A DNA stretch of 64,000 bases, taken from the NCBI GenBank assembly GCA_002943765.1, contig PQWQ01000011.1, positions 1,550,001-1,614,000 of the forward strand, written 5' to 3'. Within the stretch, counting starts at the first letter, position 1. Each line of letters opens with the position of its first letter. The position numbers and the translations under genes are program-made. Under the pieces are notes generated by a model that worked only from the letters and a program-made list of their open reading frames with translations, was not told the origin of the DNA and ran no database searches. Below are positions 48,658 through 60,351 of this stretch, one piece after another. This DNA comes from Psoroptes ovis. Its lineage: Eukaryota > Arthropoda > Arachnida > Sarcoptiformes > Psoroptidae.

Positions 48658-51600
48658 TTAATTTGGTTTCAATTCAAAATCTTTCAATACTTGTACACTT
48701 GGCACAAACAATTCATTAATATCGGTCATTAATGTTAAATTATTAATATCATTAAATGATGAAAATGTTGATGATAATGATGATTCATGTGTTGTTCCAC
48801 CACCATTATTTGGTTCTAATTCGGCCATTTTCCATTTCCATTTTAATCGTTGAATAGATGCTAATGATTCTGCTTCTAAACGTTGACGATTGAGCATTTC
48901 AATCTTGACTTTATTCCATTTATCATCATCATCACTTTTCCATGATGCAAATACACGATTATTAAATCTTATGCGGCCACAACCGGTCAATGCTGATGGA
49001 CCATCATTCAGAAATGATGAATTATCGGTTTTAATCTGTGCAATAATCACATTATCTTGGGAATGATCTGTTTCAAGTTCAAGTTTATTATAAAGTTCTT
49101 CATCTTTCAAATATGTACAAACGGATAATGGCATTGTTTGATTTTTTGATGTTTGAAACATATCAGCACGATTATACAGTCGTAATGTTTCTTGTTGAAC
49201 GGCCATACAAAGTTTATTCTGTTCAACTTGATGTCTCAAACGTAGATTATGACGTTCACGTTCTTGTTCCATAAACAATGAATACAATGGTGAATCTTTT
49301 GCAAATTGAGCTGGTGGTTGATTCATTTTTAAATTTTCTGGCAGGTCTTTTTGCGGTGATGTTTTCAATAAATAATCGCCACGATACAAAAGGTAATTTT
49401 GATAACCAGGTGGTTGTTTTGATTCATTCATTGTAGGTATTGGCATAGTTCGACGTCGATATCTTACATGATCACGAATGGCCATAAACATACGATAAGA
49501 ACTACGTTCAGGTTGATAATGATAGAGATTCATATTATAACCATCATTGTTCGATCCGTTCGGACCATTATTGCAATGAGGGCCATCGCTACCATCATTG
49601 CCTCCGGCACCACTTTCATTATTATTACCATCACCATCAGCAGCATCACCAATCTGTCCGCTTGAATTTGTTCCAGATTGATTTGTATTTGATTGGTCAT
49701 TATTAGAGCCAGATCCACGATCATTAGAATAATTGTAATAATTGGAATTATTACCACCGCTAGGGCTATTGGTATTTGCAGCACCACCAGCAGCTAAAGA
49801 ATTCGAAGAGTTGGCATTGCCTAATGATGATCGATCTGCATTTGCTTGATTACGATTCTTTTTTTTCCTGGTGCCAGTAGATACAGGCGTGTCATCATCA
49901 TGATGATGTTTTTGTTGAGCTACACGTTGACTACTACGTGTAATTCGATGATTCGATGTTGCAGAAGTTGTCGGCGTTGTATTTGTCGTCACCGAAGCTG
50001 ATGATGTTGAATTGGTGAAAATTGATGACGAAGTTGAATTTGTTGTTGTTGTTGTTGATGATGATGATGATATCACAGCAGATGTATTGTTAATGTCTGA
50101 ATTTGTCATCGTTTCATTGTTATCACCAGATTCCACTTGTTTTGCTTGTTGTTGATCATCAGTTGTTGTCACAACATATGGATATTTTTGTCCACTATTA
50201 GCGCCCCCTATAATCACATTACTACCGGCCAAAGTGTTGCCACCGCTACCAAATTGATCACAAACAGCTTGCGAACCATTACTACTGTTCACGCTATTGA
50301 TCACAATCATTGATGGATTCGATACCGAAGATCCACTATTCGCAGGATTATTAACAACACCACTGCCACCAATAATGTTATTCGAAAGATTTGAAGATGA
50401 ATTGGAATTTGATGATGGTAAAACAATTCGAATAGGTGGTACTCTCATCATCTGTTCATTGCTACTGGTCGACGATATACATGTCGTGTGTGAACTGATC
50501 GATGAAGAATCATTGTTTTTTGTATCATCATTTTTTTGTTCATCTGCAGTATTCAATGAATTATTTGAATCAATTTTATTCGCCGAGGATGATTGTGAAT
50601 CGATCGAATCATCTGCTTGAGATGAAGATTTCTTCGATGATTTGTTTGAATCTTTTGGCGTTTTTTTACCACTATTATTCGATGCATCTCCACTGCGACG
50701 TCTTTTACGGCCTCTTAATTGATGTGAAGCCGGGGATGGGGATGAATTCGAAGCATCTTTCGATTCATTGATATGAATTTCTTGTTTAGACGCTATAGTT
50801 GATGATGTTGATGATGATTCAATCAATGTTGATGAGGTTTGATGTTTATTCAAAGTCTCTTCTTTGGGAATATCATCATTTTTATCATCTTTTACTTGAT
50901 TTTTAGCTGTAGAATCATTAGAAATATTATCAAGAGACTTTTTCGAATCATTATTATTCGATTTGAAATCATTATTTTCAAATTTTGATTTTTGTAATGA
51001 AGATGATTCAATATTGCTATTGTTTATGACTGTATTGGGAATTATTGGAATTTGTTTTGATGATTCTGTAACATTTACTGAGGATGCTCCATTTCCAGAG
51101 CTATTTGAAGATGTAATTACTGTTGGTGTTGATGAAGATGATGATAGCGATGTGTATGAGGATGCAATATGTAATGATGAAGGCGCATTCGATGAATTAT
51201 GTGATGATGATGATGTTGTAGCCACATTTGTAGAAGATGTTGTATTCACAGTTGTCAATGTTTGATGTTGGCTTGGCATAATCGTTTTTTCTGTTGATAA
51301 TTTATCTGATGGTGATGCTTCAGATGACGTGTCAATATATTGTTCAGGTATTTGAAGCTTATTTTCGTCTTCGGTTGACGTATTTATTGAGTCTTCGTCA
51401 CTGCTACCAGAGGCTTGGCTACTCTTCTTACAAGAGGACGCTGATGATGAATTAGTTTTTGGCTGTTGTTTATTATTATTATCGATATGATTAAGAAGTA
51501 AATCTTCTATTTGTTTGTTGAATGCTAAATCGATCGGTGTTTGTCCTCGTTTGTTTGGCTGTAATGGATTTGCACCGTTTTTCAATAGAATCTTTACAAT

Positions 51601-54600
51601 AGTTTGATGACCATTCGATGCAGCATCAATCAGTGGCGTTGTTCCACATTGAGCTGATGCATTAACATTGGCACCGTGATTGACCAATACACGTACAGCT
51701 TGTGTATGTCCACGATTACAGGCTTCGTGTAATGCTGTCCAACCTATCGAATTAAATTAATGTTACAATAGATTTAAATACAAATCATATTATTTAAAAC
51801 AAACCGGCAAAATCTTGTACATTAATATCATAAGCTGCTGCAGATGATGATTGCTGAGCGTTGATCGATGAATCTGATGAATTCGATGATGGCTGCTCAA
51901 TTGACGATGTTGTTGTCGGAATGGATCGAACTGATTTCTTCGAGAATTGATTGATGCCACCACAATTTGATTGAAGTAAATGTTCTAAACGACCAAAATC
52001 ACCACGAATTGCAGCTAAATGAAGTTCGGTTTCACCTTTATTATTGCGGAAAAATTTTCTTGTAGATGATGATGATGCCGTTGCTACTGTTGATGATGAT
52101 GAAGATGATAATTGATGCAATGAATGAAAATGTTGTTGTTCGTCACTGCTATTGTTTTGATTAAATGATAACGGATTGATATCGTTGTGATTATTGTTAT
52201 GATATGAAGATGATAAATTAGATGATGATGATATACAATTAGAAAACAATGTAACCGGTTGCTGCTGAAATAACAATTTTGGACTATTTGATCGTGATTT
52301 CGTTAATGATGATGAGGATTCGATAAATGATTGTGATTGATTTAATGATAATGAATTATCAACAGATAGTTCTATAAATCGATAAAAGAAGAAAAATTTG
52401 AAATTAATATTGAAAAATCAAAAACAAATCACAAAATATCGGCTGATTACAATGAAATAACTAAGCCACTATCAATTGGTATGGGATTAAAACGCATATT
52501 AATCTTGGCAACGCGTCTGTTCATTAACTAACAAACAAACAAATACACAAACACAAAGAACAAACGTGAATAGAAAAAGCATTTCATGTATTTGAAAAAG
52601 AGAGAAATTTTATATTAATTGAAATTAATTAAAATGTTATTCAATTAATTATCAAAGATATTGCTTTCATTCAAGCAAACATGAGTGTTTATATAGCAAT
52701 CTTATGAGATAAACAGTCAAAAGCAAATCTTGGCCAAATAATTATTTAATATGATCTAAATATTACAATCACAGCGATCGTTAGATCGGGAAATACATAC
52801 ATAAACATTGAAGAATATGATCATCATCATTATCTCTGGATAATTGATTTGAATCAAGATTGATTATTGTTCTTTGATGATAATTTTTAATTTCATTTTT
52901 AAATGATTATTGATGCTTACACAAACATCGATTCAAAGCTTTGAATTCATGTTGTTTTCAATTGATTTATCTATGAATTATAATTATCATTTAAACATTT
53001 CAGCGGACCTCTTTGGCTACTAAATCAATTTTGTTGTTGTTTCTTGTGCAAAAACAACAGCAAATATTCATTCGTTCTTGAGACAGATCTGTCTCTTTTA
53101 TTAATTCTCACAAAACTCACAACATTGTTGTTGCTGTTGTTGTCGGTGCGTTTGAAAAGCATAGAAGCACGAATATGAATGGGGAAAAAACTGGTCAAAA
53201 TGTAAACAAGATGAGATAAAAAAAACCAGTTCAAAAAATGGTCAGCAAATAAAAAACCAATGAGAACACTGACTAATGTTTACTTTCAGAGTTGAACTAT
53301 GATACGTTATGAGAATTTAATTAATTTTAAGCTTAACATTTTAATGTTGTCTTCCCATTCTTTCATTCATTCATTGAAAACAAACACAAAGAAATTTTTT
53401 CATTTCATACATTGAAAGTTATAGCTTTGTATGAAAAATATAAAATTTTTTTAAAAGGGAAAACCCCTTTCAAAGAAAAAACTATTTCTACCATTTGCAA
53501 GCTTTTAGGATCGAAATAGCAAATGCACACACACATTTAAAGGGCAAATATTGAGAAGATAAAGAGCACACACACACACACATTCAGACATATGTTTTAT
53601 AAATAAAAACGCTCGCGATCAGCTCCAACATCATTTTAAATTAGTTTTTTCGTGATTGAAATCAATTAATTCTTCACTATCAAAATGGCTCATGATGAAG
53701 CAATGGATGAAGCAAAATTTACCGGTTGGCGTAAATATTACAATTCATATACAAGAACTGGTCGTGCTGGTGCTGCAACAATCACATTAGGTGTTGTTGG
53801 TGTTGGTCTTTTATATTTAATGATGAAACCGAAAAAGAAGTAAAAATGGCTTAAAATCAATCGATTGATTTTCATGTATTGTATGATTTAGATTTTGAAA
53901 AGTAAAATAATGAATTGATTTATCGTAATAAATGATTAAATTTTCAAAAAATTCAACCATCAATTTGCATTAAATAATAATGCATTTTTGTAATGAATCA
54001 ATAAATAAATAATTTGAAAAAAGACTCACCATCAATCGATAATTGTACAGCTAATTCTATTTGTTTACGCAAGCTAAATGGTGCATTTATATTGGAATTG
54101 GAATTGCTGTTATTATTATTGATATTAATATTCGTCGATATGGTACTAGTATTTGATTTATTGTTTAGTTCATTGATTTTATTATTGTTGGTATTATTAT
54201 TATTATTATGTCCTTTTTTTAGTATTGTCGATGCTGATGCAGTCGAAGACGATGTTGTTGATGATGATGATGTTATAGATTCATGATCACCAACATTCAT
54301 AATTTCATTCTTGTCATTTTGATTATTGATCACTGATAAAATGGAATTATCATTGAAATTTATTGAAATAGCATCATCATCGAATGACAATCGTCTTCGT
54401 GTTATCGAGCTTGATGAATCGATGGAGTTATTTTGGCTTTTAATCGATTTTTGTCTTCGTCGATCTTTGTTGTTGATCAATTGTTTTCTTTTACCACCTG
54501 TACTATTTCGACGTTTATTATTTTGATCATTGTTTTTGCTATTATTCTTAGATAACTTGGAATCACTTGAAGTTTTTGTTGTTGTTGATTTCGAGTATTG

Positions 54601-54941
54601 TTGTTTGGTTATTGATCGAAGTTTCTACAATTCGAATAAACAAATAATAAACAATTAATTAAACAATCGAAACAATGATGACTAACCTGATGATTATTAT
54701 TGATGATTGTCATTGATGGAATGATTGATGTTGATGATAATGAATCATTATCATTATGTTTATCAAGTTGTTGTTGTTGTTGATGTTTACAACATATTGT
54801 CGATGCTGTTGTTGATGATTGATCTTTGTTTGAATTTGAACGATCATTAAATAAATTCTTCATGAGATGTTGAAGATTTTCGAAAGAAATTGATTGAAAA
54901 CAAATGGTAGAGCATTGAATGATTCCATTTGAAAATTTCAA
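48658..54941 (-). CDS. ANKRD12: Ankyrin-repeat chromatin regulator of the ANKRD11/ANKRD12 type
   Basis: Exons 54687-54941, 54030-54624, 51805-52371, 48658-51743 (minus strand), 1,500 residues in consistent phase. Ankyrin repeats lie in the middle (NKGETELHLAAIRGDFGRLE; GWTALHEACNRGHTQAVRVL; TPLIDAASNGHQTIVKILLK; GQTPIDLAFNKQIEDLLLNH). The C-terminal about 200 residues match the conserved ANKRD11/12 end: RHNLRLRHQVEQNKLCMAVQ, PLSVCTYLKDEELYN, RFNNRVFASWKSDDDDKW, ESLASIQRLKWKWKMAELEP, ending FELKPN. Between are about 700 residues of S/N/T-rich low complexity with basic clusters (GRKRRRSGD). Vertebrate relatives recruit histone deacetylases and act on nuclear-receptor targets. The start could be the ATG at 54941 or the in-frame one about 80 bases later. 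Intron 2 (52372-54029) contains an opposite-strand gene. Confidence 0.85.
52372..54029. other. Intron of the ankyrin gene with a nested opposite-strand gene
   Basis: The largest intron of the ankyrin gene. It holds the DAPIT-like gene (53685-53843, plus strand), a CA microsatellite (about 53567-53582) and AT-rich filler. Confidence 0.6.
53685..53843 (+). CDS. ATP5MK: ATP synthase membrane subunit K (DAPIT/USMG5), nested gene
   Basis: 52-residue single-exon protein starting MAHDEAMDEAKFTGWRKYYN. The family core F-TG-x-K-Y-[FY]-N-S-Y-T-x-TGR is present (FTGWRKYYNSYTRTGRAG), followed by one transmembrane helix (ATITLGVVGVGLLYLMM) and a lysine-rich end (KPKKK). Human DAPIT has 58 residues with the same layout. 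It sits in the inner mitochondrial membrane and helps dimerise the F1Fo ATP synthase. The gene lies on the strand opposite the ankyrin gene, inside its intron 2. CAAAATGG gives a good start context, and AATAAA follows the stop by about 85 bases. Confidence 0.85.
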   Translation: MAHDEAMDEAKFTGWRKYYNSYTRTGRAGAATITLGVVGVGLLYLMMKPKKK

Positions 54942-55866
54942 AACAGAATTTTACATGAATACATTCATTTTGAAAGTAGCACCACACATGCAATGGAAAA
55001 ACTTGAATATTTGGCGCGAAAATTGAGTTTAAAATTCATTTAAAATTTTTTCAAAGGAATTTGAACAGATTTTTCTTGAAAACAAAATAGAGAAAAGTTG
55101 TTTGGGCGCGTAAATTCAGGGATTTTCGATGAATTTAAAATTTCAAAATCCTTCAACGAAACTGAGAATTCACGAATTCAAACAAATTCATTTGAATTTT
55201 TGAATCAATTCTTCAATTGCTTTGATCAGAGTCATTTTTCTTCAAGAAAATCTTGTAAACACAAATATTTACAAGTTTCTTTACGCGTATTTTGAAAAAA
55301 TAAATGTGTATTGACTAATTGAATATTTATGTGTGTGTGTGTTTATAATAAGTGTTTCAGAAACACTTTGAAAGTTTTATTTGACTCAGCCAAGTTTCAT
55401 TACATTTCAATACTGTTGTATTATTTATTCTCCCATGCATTGAGCGGGAGAAGGAGATAAATGTGTGTGCAGCAGCCAAACAACAAACATTTTAGGCGCA
55501 CTTTTAAATATTTTTTCCCCAAATCAAAAATGGGAGTTTTCATTTTTAAACACACAGATGGCGCTTTTTTTGTTTTGAAAGTTGAATCAATTGATTGTTG
55601 AAATGATTTTTAAATTGATTATAATCCAAATTGAATAATAATGAGATTGTTTATTTATATGAAAAAGAAAGAAAAAGAATAATAAAATAATTTTTATAAT
55701 TATTTTCCTTAGATGTAATAATTATATAAGATTTTTGTGTCATTTGTTAACTGTTGTTTGTTGGTTATTCATTCGATTTTTTTCATTTAATAAAATATTG
55801 TTTGTCATTTTTTACAGGTGATGATTGATGGATGAAAACCTTGTTTCTTTTTTTTTCACACATCGA
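54942..55866. other. Intergenic region between ankyrin gene start and SS18 end
   Basis: AT-rich; probably holds the ankyrin gene promoter and the SS18 3' UTR (AATAAA-type signals on the minus strand). A short GT run lies at about 55332-55343. No exon is seen. Confidence 0.45.
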
Positions 55867-57753
55867 TTATGATGTAGGAGGTGGTGGTGGCATTTGATAT
55901 CCACCACCACCACCACCACTGCTATTTCCACCATTATTTGTAGGTACTGGAATCGGTGGTCCAGCTGTTGTTGATGTAGATGGTGGTGGATATTGTGCAT
56001 GATTTGATGGTTGTTGTTGTTGTTGCGGTGATTGATCAGTGTTATTGTGAATAGGATAACCACCAGGTGGTGGTGGACCATAATGCATTTGTGATGGATT
56101 TCCTCGTGATGGTGGTGGATATTGACCAGGTGGATGATATCCTTGTGGTTGAGGCGGAGGTGGATATCGATTTGGTTGACCAGCAGGCTGATTGGCTGAT
56201 GTTGGTGGTTGCGGTGGTCCACCACCACCACTTCCAGTTCCATTTGATGATTGCGATGCATAAGGAGGTTGACCACCATACATATTAGGCGGAGATGGAC
56301 CGTAACCTTGGTGCGGAGGTGGTGGCTGACCATAGCCTGGGTAATAATTGGGCATGTAACCACTTGGTGGTGGGGGAGGATATGCTTGATTAGGAGGAGG
56401 TTGCCCAGGCGTTTGCGGTGCTGTTGATTGAGGACCACCAGGTTGTCCACCTGCATACCATTGGCCACTTTGTGGCGGGTAATTTGGATATTGACCATAT
56501 TGATTTGGAGGATATTGATGTGGATTATGATTTTGATGAGGCGATGGTGGCGGTCCGTAATTAGAACCATAATTTGGATAATTTTGATGGCCTGGATATT
56601 GATGCGAGGCATTAGGCTGTTGCTGCTGTGGTGGATAAGGACCCGGTCCGTACTGACCATATTGATTGGTGTGAGGATAAGGAGAATTCGGCTGTTGTTG
56701 ATGAGTAGATGTGGGAGGCATCCATGTGGACGTATGTTGAGCAGGTGGATACATAGAATGTTGCTGTGGTTGTTGACCGGGCGGTTGTGGCTTTCCTCCA
56801 CCATAATTTGGCCTAGATTGATTGGAATTCGATGATTGAGATGATACAGAAGGCGGCCGTGATGGTATCGATTCATGTGATTGCGATTGATCTCTTCTTG
56901 ATGCTGAAGGTGTCGCTGATCGAGGAGGATAATTAGAACTTTCACTGCTTTCAGAATTGAATTTATTATTAGTGTGATCGGAATTATTATCTGAATTATT
57001 TGGTGGAGTAGCACGTTGAGATTGTGATGTAGCCGCGGCCATAGGTGCATGATGATGATTAATTGGAGGCTGCTGATGGGGTGGTGGTCCATGTGGAACA
57101 TTGTTGGCATTCTGAGGATATCCTTGATTCATCGCTGGTGAATTATTAGGCGGTCCAGGTGGACCGTTCGTCACAGGAAGCATTGGCGGCGGTAATATTT
57201 GGGATAAATTTGGATTAGTTTCAGCTAGCGATGCTAGATAAACAAGATTTTTGTGTAAAGTTTGTTGTAATTGAAAACAATCATGTGCTCGACCTCGGTT
57301 CTGATATTCCATTATACAATTTATGAGATGATTGTTCTCGTCTAATATCTGTATATTAAGGAAGATAAAATCAATTAGACAATTTCTTATTATAAATTCA
57401 AGAAAAACCTTTTGAACTTGAGCAGAACTAATGGGTGGTGGTTGAGGCGGTGGACCTTGTGACATTGAATGTTGTCTATGCGAATGATGACCATGATGAT
57501 GTCCGCCACCGCCTCCATGATGATGATGACTACCGGATTTGACCATTGGCATTCCTTGTTGTTGATGATGATGCGGAGATGGTGGAGGCATTGATGATGA
57601 AAATTGATGATGTTGACCATGTTGTTGTGGGGGAGGTGGTGGCAGTGGTCCCATATTGGACGGCATAGATGATGATGATGGTGGCGGTGGTGGTGGTGGC
57701 TGTGTTTGCGGTACCACCGAAGAAGCTGCAGATGCTGATGGCACTGAAGCCAT
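55867..57753 (-). CDS. SS18: SS18-type subunit of the BAF (SWI/SNF) chromatin-remodelling complex
   Basis: Exons 57409-57753 and 55867-57348 (minus strand), 608 residues. The SNH domain (residues about 111-170) is clear: AQVQK then ILDENNHLINCIMEYQNRGR, DCFQLQQTLHKNLVYLASLA and ETNPNLSQILPPP. It is followed by a long Q/P/G/Y-rich QPGY-type activation region, as in vertebrate SS18. The N-terminus carries proline runs and a histidine/glycine-rich run. The protein works in the nucleus within BAF. The 60-base intron (57349-57408) splits the SNH domain; it is a multiple of three with no stop, so retention would insert 20 residues. Dense proline and glycine runs create long spurious frames on both strands here. 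Confidence 0.93.
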   Translation of the reverse strand: MASVPSASAASSVVPQTQPPPPPPPSSSSMPSNMGPLPPPPPQQHGQHHQFSSSMPPPSPHHHQQQGMPMVKSGSHHHHGGGGGHHHGHHSHRQHSMSQGPPPQPPPISSAQVQKVFLEFIIRNCLIDFIFLNIQILDENNHLINCIMEYQNRGRAHDCFQLQQTLHKNLVYLASLAETNPNLSQILPPPMLPVTNGPPGPPNNSPAMNQGYPQNANNVPHGPPPHQQPPINHHHAPMAAATSQSQRATPPNNSDNNSDHTNNKFNSESSESSNYPPRSATPSASRRDQSQSHESIPSRPPSVSSQSSNSNQSRPNYGGGKPQPPGQQPQQHSMYPPAQHTSTWMPPTSTHQQQPNSPYPHTNQYGQYGPGPYPPQQQQPNASHQYPGHQNYPNYGSNYGPPPSPHQNHNPHQYPPNQYGQYPNYPPQSGQWYAGGQPGGPQSTAPQTPGQPPPNQAYPPPPPSGYMPNYYPGYGQPPPPHQGYGPSPPNMYGGQPPYASQSSNGTGSGGGGPPQPPTSANQPAGQPNRYPPPPQPQGYHPPGQYPPPSRGNPSQMHYGPPPPGGYPIHNNTDQSPQQQQQPSNHAQYPPPSTSTTAGPPIPVPTNNGGNSSGGGGGGYQMPPPPPTS

Positions 57754-58607
57754 AATAATTTCAAATTTGAATTATTATTTTTATCGTTTTGTTTTTCTTG
57801 ATAAGAATCTAATGAGAATGGGAGTAATATTTATTTTTCTTTAATTAAATAGTCTTTGAATTATGGAATGTTGATTAAAATTTTCAATCAAAAGATAATG
57901 AAATTGAAATTAAAAATCAATTTTGAAATTTAATGAATGTTGATATTAATGAATTTCTATTGAAAATTTCTTTCTTTTTTTACTTTTGAGCGTTGTCTTT
58001 ATTATTCAATATTTTTTTCAATTTTTTTTTTTTTTTTTTGAGCGCAAACAATGAAAACGACTATTTACACTCAACCGGCATGTTTTTATTATACTGGCTG
58101 AAATTGTTGAAATTTTTTACACCATTGATTATCTATCAAAATTTTAATTTTTATAATTAATTTTTATTAATGAATTACTGGAAAAATAATCTTTAATTAA
58201 TCCTTAATAACCTCTGATCACGCCAAAAATTAAATGTCAAATAATTGAATGAAAACATTCAAAGTATTTTTATTTTTCGTTGATCCAAAAGTTGTTTAGG
58301 TAGAAAAAGCCGTCATACATACATACACACACACACACATACACAAATCATATTTGACCACAATTTTGTTTTCAATGAAATGTTTTTGAATTGTTGAAGA
58401 TTTATGTTCAAGATTAACTTATTAATCGTCTTTTGATTGAATAATTGAAACCGTTAAATTGATTATATAATCAACCTTGGTACTTGTGTTTTACGGTGTT
58501 TATTTCTCATCATCATCATCATCATCAGTATCAAAACATTGCCACATCTTTTCCATCGATAATAAGTCATTCTTGTCAATTAAATTCTTCTTCATTCATT
58601 ATTCGTC
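57754..58607. other. Divergent promoter region of SS18 and PABPN1
   Basis: AT-rich, with a poly(T) tract (about 58022-58038), a CA microsatellite (about 58321-58340) and an ATC microsatellite (about 58508-58527). It probably holds the promoters and 5' leaders of both genes. Confidence 0.45.
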
Positions 58608-59669
58608 ATGACATCTACATTATCAACAATAAATGATAATCATGTACAACAACAACAGCAACAACAATCATCATCTTCACATCAAAATTCAATGAATGAT
58701 TCAAATGATTTGATTGATGATGATATGCTCAATGATAATAATGATAATGAACAGAATTCTAATGATGACCAAAATCATAATCAAAATATGAATTCATCAC
58801 AAGAATCCAAAGTCAATAATAATAATGATAATAACAATGATGTTGATGGTGGCAGTACAGGTCGTGATGAAGAGCTAGAAGTTATAAAAGCTCGTGTTAG
58901 AGAAATGGAAGAAGAAGCTGAAAAATTGAAACAAATGCAAGACGATATTACCTCTCAGATTAGTAATACTGGATCAAGTATGTGTAAATATATTGTTGAT
59001 TTTAAGATTTAAAATAATTTTCATTCTTAGATGATCAATCAGCCTTATCGCCAGAAGAACGAGCCGAAATTGATAGCCGGTCTATTTATGTTGGAAATGT
59101 AAATACCACTCAAAACTTAAATTTTCATTTTTTAAAATGATTTTCTTCGAAATAGGTCGATTATTCGGCTACAGCCGATGATCTCGAGAAACATTTCCAT
59201 GGTTGTGGCTCTATCAATCGTGTGACTATTCTATGTGATAGATTTTCTGGACATCCGAAAGGGTTAGTAATTATATAGTCATAATTTACAATTTTATGAT
59301 TCAATGATTTCTTCTCCAATTCAGATACGCTTACATAGAATTTGCTGAAAAAGATTCAGTCGAAACGGCTACAGCCCTTGATGAATCATTATTCAAAGGT
59401 CGTCAAATAAAAGTGAATGCCAAACGAACGAATCGTCCAGGATTATCGACAACAAATCGTCCACCACGTGGTCGTGGTCTAATGGGACGTGGACGCGGCG
59501 GTTTTTTCGGCCGTGGTGCAGTCGCCAGTCCATGGATGCGTGGTGGACGTGGTGGCCGAGGTTTTAGGTATCGTATTGATTATCATTGAAATGGAATAAT
59601 TCTTAAACTAAAATTTAAACTTGAAAATTTAGGTCTCGCACTGGATGGTATGGATTTTCACCATATTGA
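58608..59669 (+). CDS. PABPN1: Nuclear poly(A)-binding protein PABPN1
   Basis: Binds poly(A) tails in the nucleus and stimulates poly(A) polymerase to set tail length. Exons 58608-58977, 59031-59098, 59156-59262, 59325-59567, 59633-59669, 274 residues. The N-terminus is Q/S/N/D-rich without an alanine run. The coiled coil VIKARVREMEEEAEKLKQMQ is almost identical to family members. The RRM has RSIYVGNVDYSATADDLEKH (RNP2) and GYAYIEFAEKDS (RNP1), plus HFHGCGSINRVTILCDRFSG and LFKGRQIKVNAKRTNRPG. The tail is RGR/RGG-rich and ends WYGFSPY, like the vertebrate WYSPY end that is important for self-association. Spliced junctions fall inside the RRM at phase 0 and 2. Confidence 0.95.
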
Positions 59670-60351
59670 TCATGATATGATGAAAATAAAACTTAACATG
59701 AAGAAAGCGAAACATGTACCACCACCATCGCCATCATCATCATCATCATCTTGATTCTGGGATAAAATTTATCGTTTCACATTCAAAAATACAAAATCAT
59801 CTTTTTTTTCCATGAAAATAAAGTCACAATTTCATTATTAAATCATTATTGCATCATTCTATTTGAATTTACTTTTATGAGTACAATTATTATGATAAGC
59901 ATCTTTTATCCTGCAAAATATAACAAAAAAAAAATGATGATGATTACACTTTGAACTTTATTAACATATAAATAAATAAATAAATGATACCATTTAGTAT
60001 ACTCATCAAAATATGGTTTCATTAAATTTATTATCATTATTATTATTAACACGTATATGAATTTATCATTTTTTTTTATTTGTTTATATATATAATTCAA
60101 AACAATTCATTTGAAACAACAATACAGTCATTTATAATAATACATTTTTGTCATTTACATTACAATACATGTATTGGTTTCTTACAACAAATACATTAAT
60201 GATAATGATATATTAATACAACAAATTGTCAAAACATCTGATTTAGTATATTCTTATTAAAAAAAAAAAAAAAAAAATAAATGAATAAATAAATAAATAA
60301 ATATGAAAATCATGAAATGATTTGTTCATAGATATGTTTACAACAAAAGTT
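59670..60351. other. Convergent 3' region between PABPN1 and OSGIN
   Basis: PABPN1 and OSGIN 3' UTRs, AATAAA signals (for example near 59818), AAAT runs and a poly(A) tract (about 60260-60277). No gene is seen. Confidence 0.5.

Noticed and set aside
55812..57110. Long H/I/L-rich minus-strand frame and plus-strand frames (56428-56835) overlapping SS18
   Set aside because: These are shadows of the Q/P/G/Y-rich SS18 repeat codons in other frames. Only the SS18 frame holds the SNH domain.
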